From Planctomycetota bacterium (GTDB taxonomy: Bacteria > Planctomycetota > PUPC01 > DSUN01): a stretch of DNA of 19,199 nt. A model generated the notes under the pieces. It was given only the letters and a program-made list of their open reading frames with translations. It was not told where the DNA came from and did no database searches. Both the position numbers and the translations under genes were made by a program. Of this stretch, positions 12,843-19,199 are shown one piece after another. Location of the stretch: contig VGYW01000119.1 in the NCBI GenBank assembly GCA_016872875.1, positions 1 to 19,199 of the forward strand. The letters run 5' to 3'. How positions within the stretch are numbered: the stretch's first letter is position 1; each line of letters begins with the position of its first letter.

Positions 12843-15635
12843 TCACTCCACCTTGATCGCGGCGACGGGGCAGAGGGCCTTGCACGTGCCGCAACGGATG
12901 CACTTGGCGGCGTCAATCTCGTGCTTCTCGTAGGGCTTCATGGGAATGGCGTCGGCCGGGCAGTGCTGGGCGCAGAGGGTGCAGCCGATGCAGTCGTCGG
13001 TGACGATGTACCTGATGAGGGCCTTGCAGCGGCCCGCGGGGCAGCGGCGGGCGATGTGGGCCTCGTATTCGTCGCGGAAGTAGCGGATGGTGGTCAGAAC
13101 GGGGTTGGGGGCGGTCTTGCCGAGCCCGCAGAGGCTGCCCTTCTTGACCATCGCGGCGAGGTGTTCGAGCTCCTCGATGTCGCCCTTCTTCCCCTCGCCG
13201 CTGCGGAGGCGTTCGAGGATGTCGAGCATGCGCTTCGTCCCGATGCGGCAGAAGGTGCAGCGGCCGCAGGACTGGTTCTGGGTGAACTCCAGGAAGTAGT
13301 GGGCGATGTCCACCATGCAATCGGTGTCGTCGAGGACGACGAGTCCGCCCGAGCCCATGATGGCCCCCGCCTCCGTGAGGGCCTCGTAGTCCACGCGGAC
13401 ATGGCCGAGCGAAGCGGGGATACAGCCGCCGGAAGGCCCGCCGATCTGGACCGCCTTGAAGTGCCGCTCCTCGGTGGCACAGGCATCTTGCCTGTGGGTC
13501 ACAGGCGGGACGCCTGTGCCACCGGTCCTCTCCTTGGTGGCACAGGCCTCCGGCCTGTGGGCCACAGGCGGGACGCCTGTGCCACAGGTCCTCTCCTTGG
13601 TGGCACAGGCCTCCGGCCTGTGGGCCACAGGTGGGACGCCTGTGCCACCGGTCCTCTCCTTGGTGGCACAGGCCTCCGGCCTGTGGGCCACAGGCGGGAC
13701 GCCTGTGCCACCGGTCCTCTCCTTGGTGGCACAGGCCTCCGGCCTGTGACTCACAGGCGGGACGCCTGTGCCACCGGTCCTCTCCTTGGTGGCACAGGCC
13801 TCCGGCCTGTGGGCCACAGGCGGGACGCCTGTGCCACCGCCGCCTGTGCCACCGCTGCCTGTGCCACCGCCGCCTGTGCCGCCGCGCGGAGAGCAGAGGC
13901 TCGGGGGCGGCTGCGCAACTCCGCCGCCGACCTGTTCGACGACCTCGCGGATGGAGATGCCCATCGGGACCTCGATGAGTCCGCCGCGCGCGACCTTGCC
14001 GGCGAGGGCGAAGACCTTTGTGCCCTTGCTGGCGGGCGTGCCGATGGCGGCGAAGGCCGCGGCCCCGTGGCGGAGAATCCAGGGGACCAGGGCGTAGGTT
14101 TCGACGTTGTTGATGAGGGTCGGCTTGCCCCAGAGGCCGCGCTCGGCGGGGTATGGCGGGCGGAGGCGCGGCATGCCGCGCTTGCCCTCGATGGAGGCCA
14201 GGAGCGCCGTCTCCTCGCCGCACACGAAGGCGCCGGCGCCCTCCATAATGTGAAGGCGCAGGGAGGAGCCGCTGCCGAGGATATTCTCGCCGAGCAAGCC
14301 GCGCTGTTCGAGCACGCGGATGGCCTCGCGGACCCTTCGGACGGCGAGGGGGTACTCCTCGCGGATATAGAGGTAGCCCTCGTCGGCTCCCACGGCGTAG
14401 GCCGCGATGAGCATCCCCTCCAGGACGCGATACGGATAGGATTCGAGAAGCATGCGGTCCATGAAGGCGCCTGGGTCGCCCTCGTCGCCGTTGAGGACGA
14501 TGTGCTTCCTCTCGCCCTGGGCCTTGCGAACGAGGTCCCACTTGAGGCCGGTGAGGAAGCCTGCTCCGCCACGCCCTCGGAGGCCGCTGGTGCGGACCTC
14601 CGCGATGATCTCCTCGGGGCGGCGGGCGGCCAGGCAGTCGCGGAGGGCGTGGAAGCCGTCGTGGGCGAGATATTCGTCGAGGTCGGTGGGGTCAATCTCG
14701 CCGCAGTGCTCGACGGCCAGGTGGGTCTGCGGGCCGAGGAAGGCGGCGACGTGGGGGTCGCGGACGTCGAGCGAGTAGCGTGTGACCGGCTGCCAGGCGG
14801 CGTCGGTGAAGAGGCGGTCGAGGAGGCCGGTGGCAGCGACCTTGAGGCGGCGGGCGAGGCTCCGCGGGCGGAAGTGGCGGAGCACGATGGCCTCGGCGTC
14901 CTCCGGCTGAACTCGGGCGTAGAGGGCCGTGGGATGGCCGGGGCGGACGATCTCGACGAGAGGCGTCTGGTGGCACATGCCCACGCAGCCGACGCGTTTG
15001 ATGCGTGCGCGGACGCCACTGTGGGCGAGGGCGAGTTGGAGGGCGTGCTCGACCTTTCCGCTGCCGCGCGCGATGCAGCAGGAGCCGAGGCCGATACGAA
15101 TCTCCGCGCCATCGCCCTCGTGCTCGGCCGGCCTATCTGCCCAGTGCTTCTGCTCGCCCGTCTTGTCGAGCTCCAGGAAGTCGCGGAGCACGGCCGGCAC
15201 GCGGTCGGGCGTCAAGTGGCCGTAAGTCACCTCGTCAATCTGGATGACGGGTGCGAGGGTGCAGCAGCCGAGGCAGGCGATCTTCTGGATGGTGAAGAGG
15301 CGGTCGGGGTCGGTGTCGTCGCCCTCCGCGATGTGCAGGTGGCGGGCGAAGGCGTCGTGGACCAGGCCCGCCCCCTTCACGTGGCAGGCGGTTCCAACGC
15401 AGACCCGTATGAGGTGCTGGCCCATCGGCCTGTGGCGGAACTGGGAGTAAAAGGTAGACACGCCCATGATTGCGGCGGGGGTGATTTCGGAGACTTCGCA
15501 CACGCGCCGCAGCGCCGCCTCGGGCAGATAGCGGCAGTGGGCCTGGATGGCCTGGAGGATGGGGATGACCTTCTCGGGTCCACGCCCGATCCGCTCCACG
15601 GCCTGGTCAACGAACTGGAGGTCAACTTCGCCCAT
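12843..15635 (-). CDS. HydC-HydB (NuoE-NuoF) fusion flavoprotein
   Basis: This 930-residue protein joins subunits that are usually separate. Residues 1-~155 are NuoE/HydC (CVGTAC and CLGCC binding 2Fe-2S). About 170-250 is a thioredoxin-like 2Fe-2S domain as at the N-terminus of HydB (GSCCIARG, VGCVGMC). About 330-770 is NuoF: GLRGRGGAGFLTGLKW and NGDEGDPGAFMDRML for NADH/FMN, GAGAFVCGEETALLASIEG, LINNVETYA, then SCGRCTFCRIGT and SLCG for the 4Fe-4S site. The last ~65 residues hold two ferredoxin-type 4Fe-4S motifs (CIGCTLCAQHC, CIRCGTCKALC). It should oxidise or reduce NAD(H) and pass electrons through its Fe-S chain; the HydB-like ends point to the bifurcating HydABC/StnABC group rather than complex I. 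Six 63-bp repeats are inserted (residues ~583-722) where NuoF has a short loop. Its ATG overlaps the HAD gene stop (TGATG). Confidence 0.9.
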   Translation of the reverse strand: MGEVDLQFVDQAVERIGRGPEKVIPILQAIQAHCRYLPEAALRRVCEVSEITPAAIMGVSTFYSQFRHRPMGQHLIRVCVGTACHVKGAGLVHDAFARHLHIAEGDDTDPDRLFTIQKIACLGCCTLAPVIQIDEVTYGHLTPDRVPAVLRDFLELDKTGEQKHWADRPAEHEGDGAEIRIGLGSCCIARGSGKVEHALQLALAHSGVRARIKRVGCVGMCHQTPLVEIVRPGHPTALYARVQPEDAEAIVLRHFRPRSLARRLKVAATGLLDRLFTDAAWQPVTRYSLDVRDPHVAAFLGPQTHLAVEHCGEIDPTDLDEYLAHDGFHALRDCLAARRPEEIIAEVRTSGLRGRGGAGFLTGLKWDLVRKAQGERKHIVLNGDEGDPGAFMDRMLLESYPYRVLEGMLIAAYAVGADEGYLYIREEYPLAVRRVREAIRVLEQRGLLGENILGSGSSLRLHIMEGAGAFVCGEETALLASIEGKRGMPRLRPPYPAERGLWGKPTLINNVETYALVPWILRHGAAAFAAIGTPASKGTKVFALAGKVARGGLIEVPMGISIREVVEQVGGGVAQPPPSLCSPRGGTGGGGTGSGGTGGGGTGVPPVAHRPEACATKERTGGTGVPPVSHRPEACATKERTGGTGVPPVAHRPEACATKERTGGTGVPPVAHRPEACATKERTCGTGVPPVAHRPEACATKERTGGTGVPPVTHRQDACATEERHFKAVQIGGPSGGCIPASLGHVRVDYEALTEAGAIMGSGGLVVLDDTDCMVDIAHYFLEFTQNQSCGRCTFCRIGTKRMLDILERLRSGEGKKGDIEELEHLAAMVKKGSLCGLGKTAPNPVLTTIRYFRDEYEAHIARRCPAGRCKALIRYIVTDDCIGCTLCAQHCPADAIPMKPYEKHEIDAAKCIRCGTCKALCPVAAIKVE
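13473..13838. repeat. Six tandem 63-bp repeats in frame within the NuoF domain
   Basis: Units start at 13473, 13536, 13599, 13662, 13725 and 13788, exactly 63 bp apart; the last lacks the 12-bp joining piece. Each is a 51-bp imperfect palindrome, GGTGGCACAGGC...GCCTGTGCCACC, with two inner hairpins (ACAGGCCTCCGGCCTGT and ACAGGCGGGACGCCTGT), followed by GGTCCTCTCCTT. As 63 is a multiple of three, the minus strand reads a 21-residue repeat with core GTGVPPVAHRPEACAT. Copies differ at a few bases, mostly in the inner hairpins. Confidence 0.95.
13831..13890. repeat. 15-bp tandem derived from the palindrome end
   Basis: GTGCCACCGCCGCCT-type units repeat about four times directly next to the last 63-bp copy, and encode a GGTGGGGTGSGGTG linker on the minus strand. 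The unit is the end of the 63-bp palindrome, so it likely grew by slippage. Confidence 0.85.
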
Positions 15636-16435
15636 CAGCGTGTTCTCTTCAGCGCCGCTGCGAGCTCCCGGATGGAGGGGAACACGTAATCTGGCACGTC
15701 GCGTGTCTCGTTGAGCGCCTCCGGTCCCGTCTCACCTGAGAGGAGCAGAATGGTGGTCAGTCCGGCCCGGCGGCCCATGCGCATGTCGGTGTAGAGCCTG
15801 TCGCCCACGATGGCGACGTCACGCGGGCGGAAGCGAGGGCCGAGCTTGCGGAGCGCCAGTTGGACCATGAGGTGGCTGGGCTTGCCCACAAAGGTGGGGC
15901 GGACCCCCGTGGCCTTGGTGAGGAGCGCGGCCATCGAGCCGCAGTCGGGCACCGGCCCCCGCTCGGTGGGGCACACCAGGTCGGGGTGGGTGGCGATGAA
16001 GGCGGCGCCGCCGCGCAGCAGGCGGCAGGCCCGCTCGAGCTTCGCGTAGGTCAGCGTCGTGTCGAAGCCCAGTACCACCGCGTCAATGTCCTCCTCGGCC
16101 AGGGTGAAACCTGCCGAGCGAAGCTCGCGTTCGAGGCTGGCCGTGCCGAGGACGTAGAGGCGTCGGTGGTCCGTGCGGCTCGCCAGGTAGAGCGCGGTGG
16201 CCTCGCCCGAGGTGATAATCTGGCCGGGCGTCACGTCGAGGCCCATGCCGGCCAGCCTGTCGCGGTAGAGGAAGCGGTCGCGCGACGAGTTGTTGGTGAA
16301 AAACATGAACGGGATGCCACGCTGGCGGAGGAGCCGGAAGAAGCCCTTGGCCCCGGGGAGCAGGCGGTGGCCCAGGTACGTAGTGCCGTCCATGTCCATC
16401 AGGAACGCGCGGATTGAGGCCAGTGGGCGATTCAT
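15635..16435 (-). CDS. HAD-IIA (NagD-like) phosphatase
   Basis: The 266-residue protein has all four HAD motifs: FLMDMDGTTY (nucleophile Asp14, acid/base Asp16), FFTNNSS, the Lys in FVGKPSHLM, and IVGDRLYTDMRMG. The layout with the cap between motifs II and III fits subfamily IIA (NagD, AraL, phosphoglycolate or nitrophenyl phosphatases). It most likely dephosphorylates a small sugar or nucleotide phosphate in the cytosol; the substrate is not evident. Its ATG lies 14 bp after the SDR gene without a clear Shine-Dalgarno sequence, and its stop overlaps the next gene's start by one base, so translation coupling along this operon is likely. Confidence 0.9.
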   Translation of the reverse strand: MNRPLASIRAFLMDMDGTTYLGHRLLPGAKGFFRLLRQRGIPFMFFTNNSSRDRFLYRDRLAGMGLDVTPGQIITSGEATALYLASRTDHRRLYVLGTASLERELRSAGFTLAEEDIDAVVLGFDTTLTYAKLERACRLLRGGAAFIATHPDLVCPTERGPVPDCGSMAALLTKATGVRPTFVGKPSHLMVQLALRKLGPRFRPRDVAIVGDRLYTDMRMGRRAGLTTILLLSGETGPEALNETRDVPDYVFPSIRELAAALKRTR

Positions 16436-16449
16436 TCGGGTTTGGCCGG

Positions 16450-17172
16450 TCAGGACCAGGGGGTGGCCTTGTATCGCCGCATCACCACGTTGTCAATCAT
16501 CGCCACGCCGCCCTGGGAGGCGAGGAAGACGACGACGTCGGCGACCTCTTCGGGCTTCATCAGGTCGGCGCGGTCGCCGAAGCTGGGGTTCATACCCGCC
16601 AGCTCGGTGTCCACGCCGCCGGGGCAGATGCAGTGGACGCGGACGCCGGTGTTGCGGGTTTCGAGAGCGAGGACCTTAGCGAAGCCGAGGAGCGCATGCT
16701 TGGAGGCGCAGTAGCCGCTCTGGTCGGGGTAGCCCTTCACCGAGGAGCTCGAGGCGATGTTGATGATCCAGCCGCGCATCCGCTCTATCATTGAGGGAAG
16801 GACGGCCTGGGTGCAGAGCAGCGGGCCGATGAGATTGACATCGAGCATCGCCTGCCAGTCCTCCACCTTCGCCTCCAGCACTGGGGCGAAGCGTGCGATG
16901 CCGGCGTTGTTGACCAGGATGTCAACGGGGCCGAGCTCGGCGATGGCGGTTTCGGCCATGCGGCGCACGTCGTCGGGCCTCCGCACGTCGGCGATGATCC
17001 CCAGGGAGCGCGCCGCTTGCTCGGCGAGGAGGGCGGATGTCTCGTCCACGTGGGCCTGGGAGCGGCCGGAGAAGGCAACCCTGGCTCCCTCGCGCGCGAG
17101 GGCGAGGGCGGTGGCGCGGCCGATGCCGCGGCTGCCACCAGTCACGAGCGCCACTTTCCCCTCGAGGCTCAT
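16450..17172 (-). CDS. Short-chain dehydrogenase/reductase (FabG-like)
   Basis: This 240-residue protein has the classical SDR pattern: VTGGSRGIGRA (Gly12, Gly16, Gly18) for NAD(P), VNNAGIARF, the Ser of NIASSSSVKGY and the YCASK catalytic pair, and CPGGVDTEL. The Arg after the glycine motif (SRGIG) and FSGRS at the end of strand two suggest NADP preference. It reduces or oxidises a carbonyl/hydroxyl group; the C-terminus NVVMRRYKATPW is like FabG-related enzymes of unknown substrate. The start at 17172 sits about 30 bp after a predicted transcript start; a weak GGA precedes it. A much longer open frame upstream on this strand (to 18204) is opposite the histidine kinase and is rejected. It is the first gene of the six-gene operon. 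Confidence 0.9.
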   Translation of the reverse strand: MSLEGKVALVTGGSRGIGRATALALAREGARVAFSGRSQAHVDETSALLAEQAARSLGIIADVRRPDDVRRMAETAIAELGPVDILVNNAGIARFAPVLEAKVEDWQAMLDVNLIGPLLCTQAVLPSMIERMRGWIINIASSSSVKGYPDQSGYCASKHALLGFAKVLALETRNTGVRVHCICPGGVDTELAGMNPSFGDRADLMKPEEVADVVVFLASQGGVAMIDNVVMRRYKATPWS

Positions 17173-17208
17173 CGCGGTTCCATTGTGTGGGATTGAGGAC
17201 ACGCCTTC

Positions 17209-17238
17209 ATTATAGCGGCAGCGGGGGGGAGTGATCAA
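17209..17238 (-). promoter_or_regulatory. Promoter of the SDR-to-lspA operon
   Basis: Read on the minus strand, TTGATC (17238-17233) and a perfect TATAAT (17214-17209) are 18 bp apart. The predicted start near 17202 leaves about a 30-base leader before the SDR ATG. It faces away from the kinase promoter at 17371. Confidence 0.72.
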
Positions 17239-17249
17239 GGAGCCCAGGA

Positions 17250-17366
17250 GTATGGCCCCCAGTCGTCCTCGTCCCTCGCCCCTCGTCCTCGTCCTCGATT
17301 CTCCCGGCGCTCGGACCACGAGGAGGCGATTACGAGGACGAGGGACGAGGACGAGGACGATTGGAG
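17250..17366. repeat. CTCGTC-rich hairpin element R3
   Basis: The left end, GAGTATGGCCCCCAGTCGTC, matches the left end of R1; the arms hold CTCGTCCTCGTCCTCGATTC and complementary GAGGACGAGGGACGAGG. It fills the space between two divergent promoters without touching either, ending about 4 bp before the TTGACA of the kinase promoter. Confidence 0.85.
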
Positions 17367-17370
17367 CGGT

Positions 17371-17399
17371 TTGACACCCCCGGAAGACGGCACTATAAT
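17371..17399 (+). promoter_or_regulatory. Consensus sigma70 promoter for the histidine kinase
   Basis: TTGACA (17371-17376), a 17-bp spacer and TATAAT (17394-17399) match the sigma70 consensus fully. The transcript should begin near 17406, about 43 bases before the chosen ATG. The TTG at 17371 is therefore not the start codon. The TTGACAC with following C-run also resembles the promoter at 6661. Confidence 0.85.
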
Positions 17400-17448
17400 G
17401 GGCAAAGGGGGGGCAGAGGGTCCGAGGTTTGTGGGGGAGCGGGTTCCA

Positions 17449-19083
17449 ATGGGAATGTATCTTCGGGTGAAGCGCGGGTCGAGCGCGGGCGCGGTGTTCA
17501 ACCTGCGCGAGGGGGCGAACACCATCGGGCGCTCGCACGAGAGCGCGGTCCTGCTGGCCGACGACAAGGTGTCGGGCGCCCACGCGCTCATTGACGTGTC
17601 GGCGCGCGGGGCGATCCTCGCCGACCTCGGGAGCACGAACGGCACGCTGCTGAACGAAAAGCCGCTGGGCGAGCCCACGCCGCTGCGCCCCGGCGACCAG
17701 GTGCAGGTGGGCAACACCACGCTGCTCTACGACGAGGGGGAGAAGCTGGCCGACGAGCACCCGACGACGAGCGTGCGGGTGGTGATGGAGGACGACGCTG
17801 CGGCGATGCCCCGCCCCGTGGCCTGGTCGCCCGAGGAGACCACCCAGCTCCTGCCCATCACCGCGCAGGACATCGCGGCCGGCGACCTCCCGCGCCTCTA
17901 TGGCGTCCTCTCCGCTCTCTATCGCGTCACGAGCGCCGTCGGGCGGTCCACCACCCTCGAGGGCCTCTTCGCCAACATGCTCGAGGTGGTCTTTGACATA
18001 GTGCCGGCCGACCACGGCAGCGTGCTGCTGGTGGGGCCGGACGGCAAGACGCTCCAGCCGGTCGTCGGCCGGTGCCGCAGCAACAGCGAGCAGACGGTGC
18101 GGGTGAGCGAGACGATCGCGCGCGACGTGGTGGCGAACGCGCGCGGCATGCTCACGCGCGACGCCGCAGAGGACGAGCGCTTCCGCCGCGTGGCCAGCAT
18201 CCACACGTATGGCATCCGCTCCGCCGCCTGCGTGCCCATCCGCTCACCGCGACAGGTCTTCGGCGTGATCTACCTCGACACGCACTCGGTGGACCGCCGC
18301 CTGACCGAGCGCGACCTCGAGCTCCTCACCGCCATGGGCAGCGAGGTGGGCCTCGCCGTCGAGAACCTCACCCTCATCCAGGAGAACCTCCAGGCCGAAC
18401 GTCTCGCCGCCATCGGCCAGGCCGTGGCCGGACTCTCACACTACGTCAAGAACATCCTCCAGAGCATGGAGGCCGCTCGCTTCCTCGTCCCCAGGGCCAT
18501 CGAGGACAACGACCAGGGCGAGCTGCGCGAGGTCTGGTCGGCACTCGACCACAGCATCCAGCTCATCTCGGAGCTGACGCTGAACATGCTGAGCTACTCG
18601 AAGAGGGCCGGCCCGCAGTACGAGCCGTGCGAGCCGAACGCGGTGGCGCGGCAGGTGGCGGAGCTGGTGGCCCAGCGCGCCGCGGAGCACGGCACGGCGC
18701 TGGAGCTGGACCTGGACGAGGCGATGCCGGCGGCGCTCCTCGACCGCGGCGCGGTGCACTGCTCGCTGCTGAACCTGCTGACGAACGCGATTGACGCGAC
18801 GGGGCGTGGCGAGGTTCGCGTGGCGAGCCGCTGGCGCGCCGGCCCGCGGCGCATCGAGCTCGCCGTGAGCGACGACGGCCCGGGCGTGCCCCCCGAACTC
18901 CACGAGCGCATCTTCGACGCCTTCTTCACCACGAAGGGCTCGAAGGGGACAGGACTCGGCCTCGCGGTCTCCAAGAAGCTCATCGAGGAGCTCGGCGGCA
19001 GCATCAGCGTGAGGTCCGCCCCGGGGCGTGGCGCCACCTTCACCATCTCCCTCCCGGCTGACCCGCCGGCGACGAGCGAATAG
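17449..19083 (+). CDS. FHA-GAF sensor histidine kinase
   Basis: The protein has 544 residues. An FHA domain comes first (about 4-95: NTIGRSHESAVLLADDKVSGAHA, DLGSTNGTLLN), which binds phosphothreonine peptides. A linker leads to a GAF domain (about 165-300: LVGPDGKTLQPVVG, VPIRSPRQVFGVIYLD). The kinase core follows: the H-box GLSHYVKNILQ with phospho-acceptor His331, N-box NLLTNAIDA, DDGPGVPPE, and the F/G2 boxes FFTTKGSKGTGLGLAVSKKLIEELGG. No membrane helix is seen, so it is a soluble kinase. No receiver domain or response regulator is in view. The downstream Ser/Thr kinase gene starts 2 bp later, and a Ser/Thr kinase phosphorylating a partner recognised by the FHA domain is a reasonable link. 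The start ATG at 17449 (or 17455) follows GGGGGAG at about 10 bp. Confidence 0.92.
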   Translation: MGMYLRVKRGSSAGAVFNLREGANTIGRSHESAVLLADDKVSGAHALIDVSARGAILADLGSTNGTLLNEKPLGEPTPLRPGDQVQVGNTTLLYDEGEKLADEHPTTSVRVVMEDDAAAMPRPVAWSPEETTQLLPITAQDIAAGDLPRLYGVLSALYRVTSAVGRSTTLEGLFANMLEVVFDIVPADHGSVLLVGPDGKTLQPVVGRCRSNSEQTVRVSETIARDVVANARGMLTRDAAEDERFRRVASIHTYGIRSAACVPIRSPRQVFGVIYLDTHSVDRRLTERDLELLTAMGSEVGLAVENLTLIQENLQAERLAAIGQAVAGLSHYVKNILQSMEAARFLVPRAIEDNDQGELREVWSALDHSIQLISELTLNMLSYSKRAGPQYEPCEPNAVARQVAELVAQRAAEHGTALELDLDEAMPAALLDRGAVHCSLLNLLTNAIDATGRGEVRVASRWRAGPRRIELAVSDDGPGVPPELHERIFDAFFTTKGSKGTGLGLAVSKKLIEELGGSISVRSAPGRGATFTISLPADPPATSE

Positions 19084-19085
19084 GC

Positions 19086-19199
19086 ATGGTGGGCACAACG
19101 GTCGGCAAGTTCCGCATCGAGGCCCAGGTGAGCTCGGGGGGCATGGGCACGATCTACCGGGCCACCGACGTCGAGAGCGGCCAGCTCGTCGCCCTCAAG
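19086..19199 (+). CDS. Ser/Thr protein kinase, N-terminal part (cut by window end)
   Basis: The 38 visible residues carry the start of a PknB-type kinase domain: VGKFRIEAQVSSGGMGTIYRA is the glycine-rich loop, and Lys38 of VALK is the expected ATP-contacting lysine. The first glycine of the usual GxGGMG loop is Ser here. It begins 2 bp after the histidine kinase stop, so the two are co-transcribed. The ribosome binding site would lie inside the end of the kinase gene and is weak (GAGCGAATAGGC). Everything after Lys38 is outside the window. Confidence 0.85.
   Translation, partial: MVGTTVGKFRIEAQVSSGGMGTIYRATDVESGQLVALK

Noticed and set aside
13473..13838. CRISPR-like array
   Set aside because: The units are contiguous palindromes without unique spacers, and they are in frame within a conserved gene. 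No cas genes are present.
12342..15689. Plus-strand 1115-residue open frame opposite the Fe-S genes
   Set aside because: It is a mirror of high-GC codon use. The minus strand carries clear NuoE/NuoF and GltD motifs, and the plus frame has no recognisable domain.
17173..18204. Upstream extension of the SDR frame to 584 residues
   Set aside because: It runs through a promoter, a hairpin repeat and the antisense of the histidine kinase. The SDR fold starts at 17172.

Overview
The window is a very GC-rich bacterial chromosomal segment. It carries metabolic and regulatory genes separated by unusually repeat-rich spacers. Several features suggest a Planctomycetota/Lentisphaerota-like (PVC-type) or similar uncultured lineage: an FHA-GAF histidine kinase next to a Ser/Thr protein kinase, a GYF_2 membrane protein, and many interspersed palindromic repeats, some read in frame inside genes. 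This placement is an inference; no rRNA or phylogenetic marker was available to test it.

Layout. Bases 1-848 show no gene but hold a large inverted-repeat element. 849-1517 (-) is a putative lipoprotein. 1518-2254 is gene-free with a related repeat and a near-perfect 50-bp palindrome. 2255-2916 (-) is a two-gene unit: a small secreted protein and a Cys-rich 83-aa protein. 2917-3758 is a gene-free mosaic of palindromes and repeats. 3759-8746 (+) encodes a U32/DUF3656 protein, a double-domain NDK-like protein with its own sigma70-type promoter, and a glyoxalase-II-like metallo-hydrolase. 8747-9529 is a second repeat mosaic that shares modules, some inverted, with the first. 9530-9892 (-) is a GYF_2 membrane protein.

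10050-17172 (-) looks like one operon read from a promoter at 17238-17209: SDR oxidoreductase, HAD-IIA phosphatase, a fused HydC-HydB (NuoE-NuoF) flavoprotein, a 2Fe-2S/GltD-like FAD/4Fe-4S protein, a DksA/TraR-type protein and LspA. The two Fe-S proteins probably form a soluble NADH-linked electron-transfer complex related to the bifurcating HydABC/StnABC group. No hydrogenase H-cluster domain is present, and the usual NAD(P) domain of GltD appears to be missing. 17371-19199 (+) starts at a consensus TTGACA-17-TATAAT promoter and encodes an FHA-GAF histidine kinase, followed 2 bp later by the start of a Ser/Thr kinase cut by the window edge.

The most striking property is repeat load. At least seven repeat families occur between genes, and six separate repeat insertions lie in frame inside three conserved enzymes, mostly at domain linkers or loops. 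One CTCGTC-rich hairpin family appears three times, each time at a gene boundary; two of these copies end just upstream of a strong promoter, and one copy supplies the stop codon of the preceding gene.
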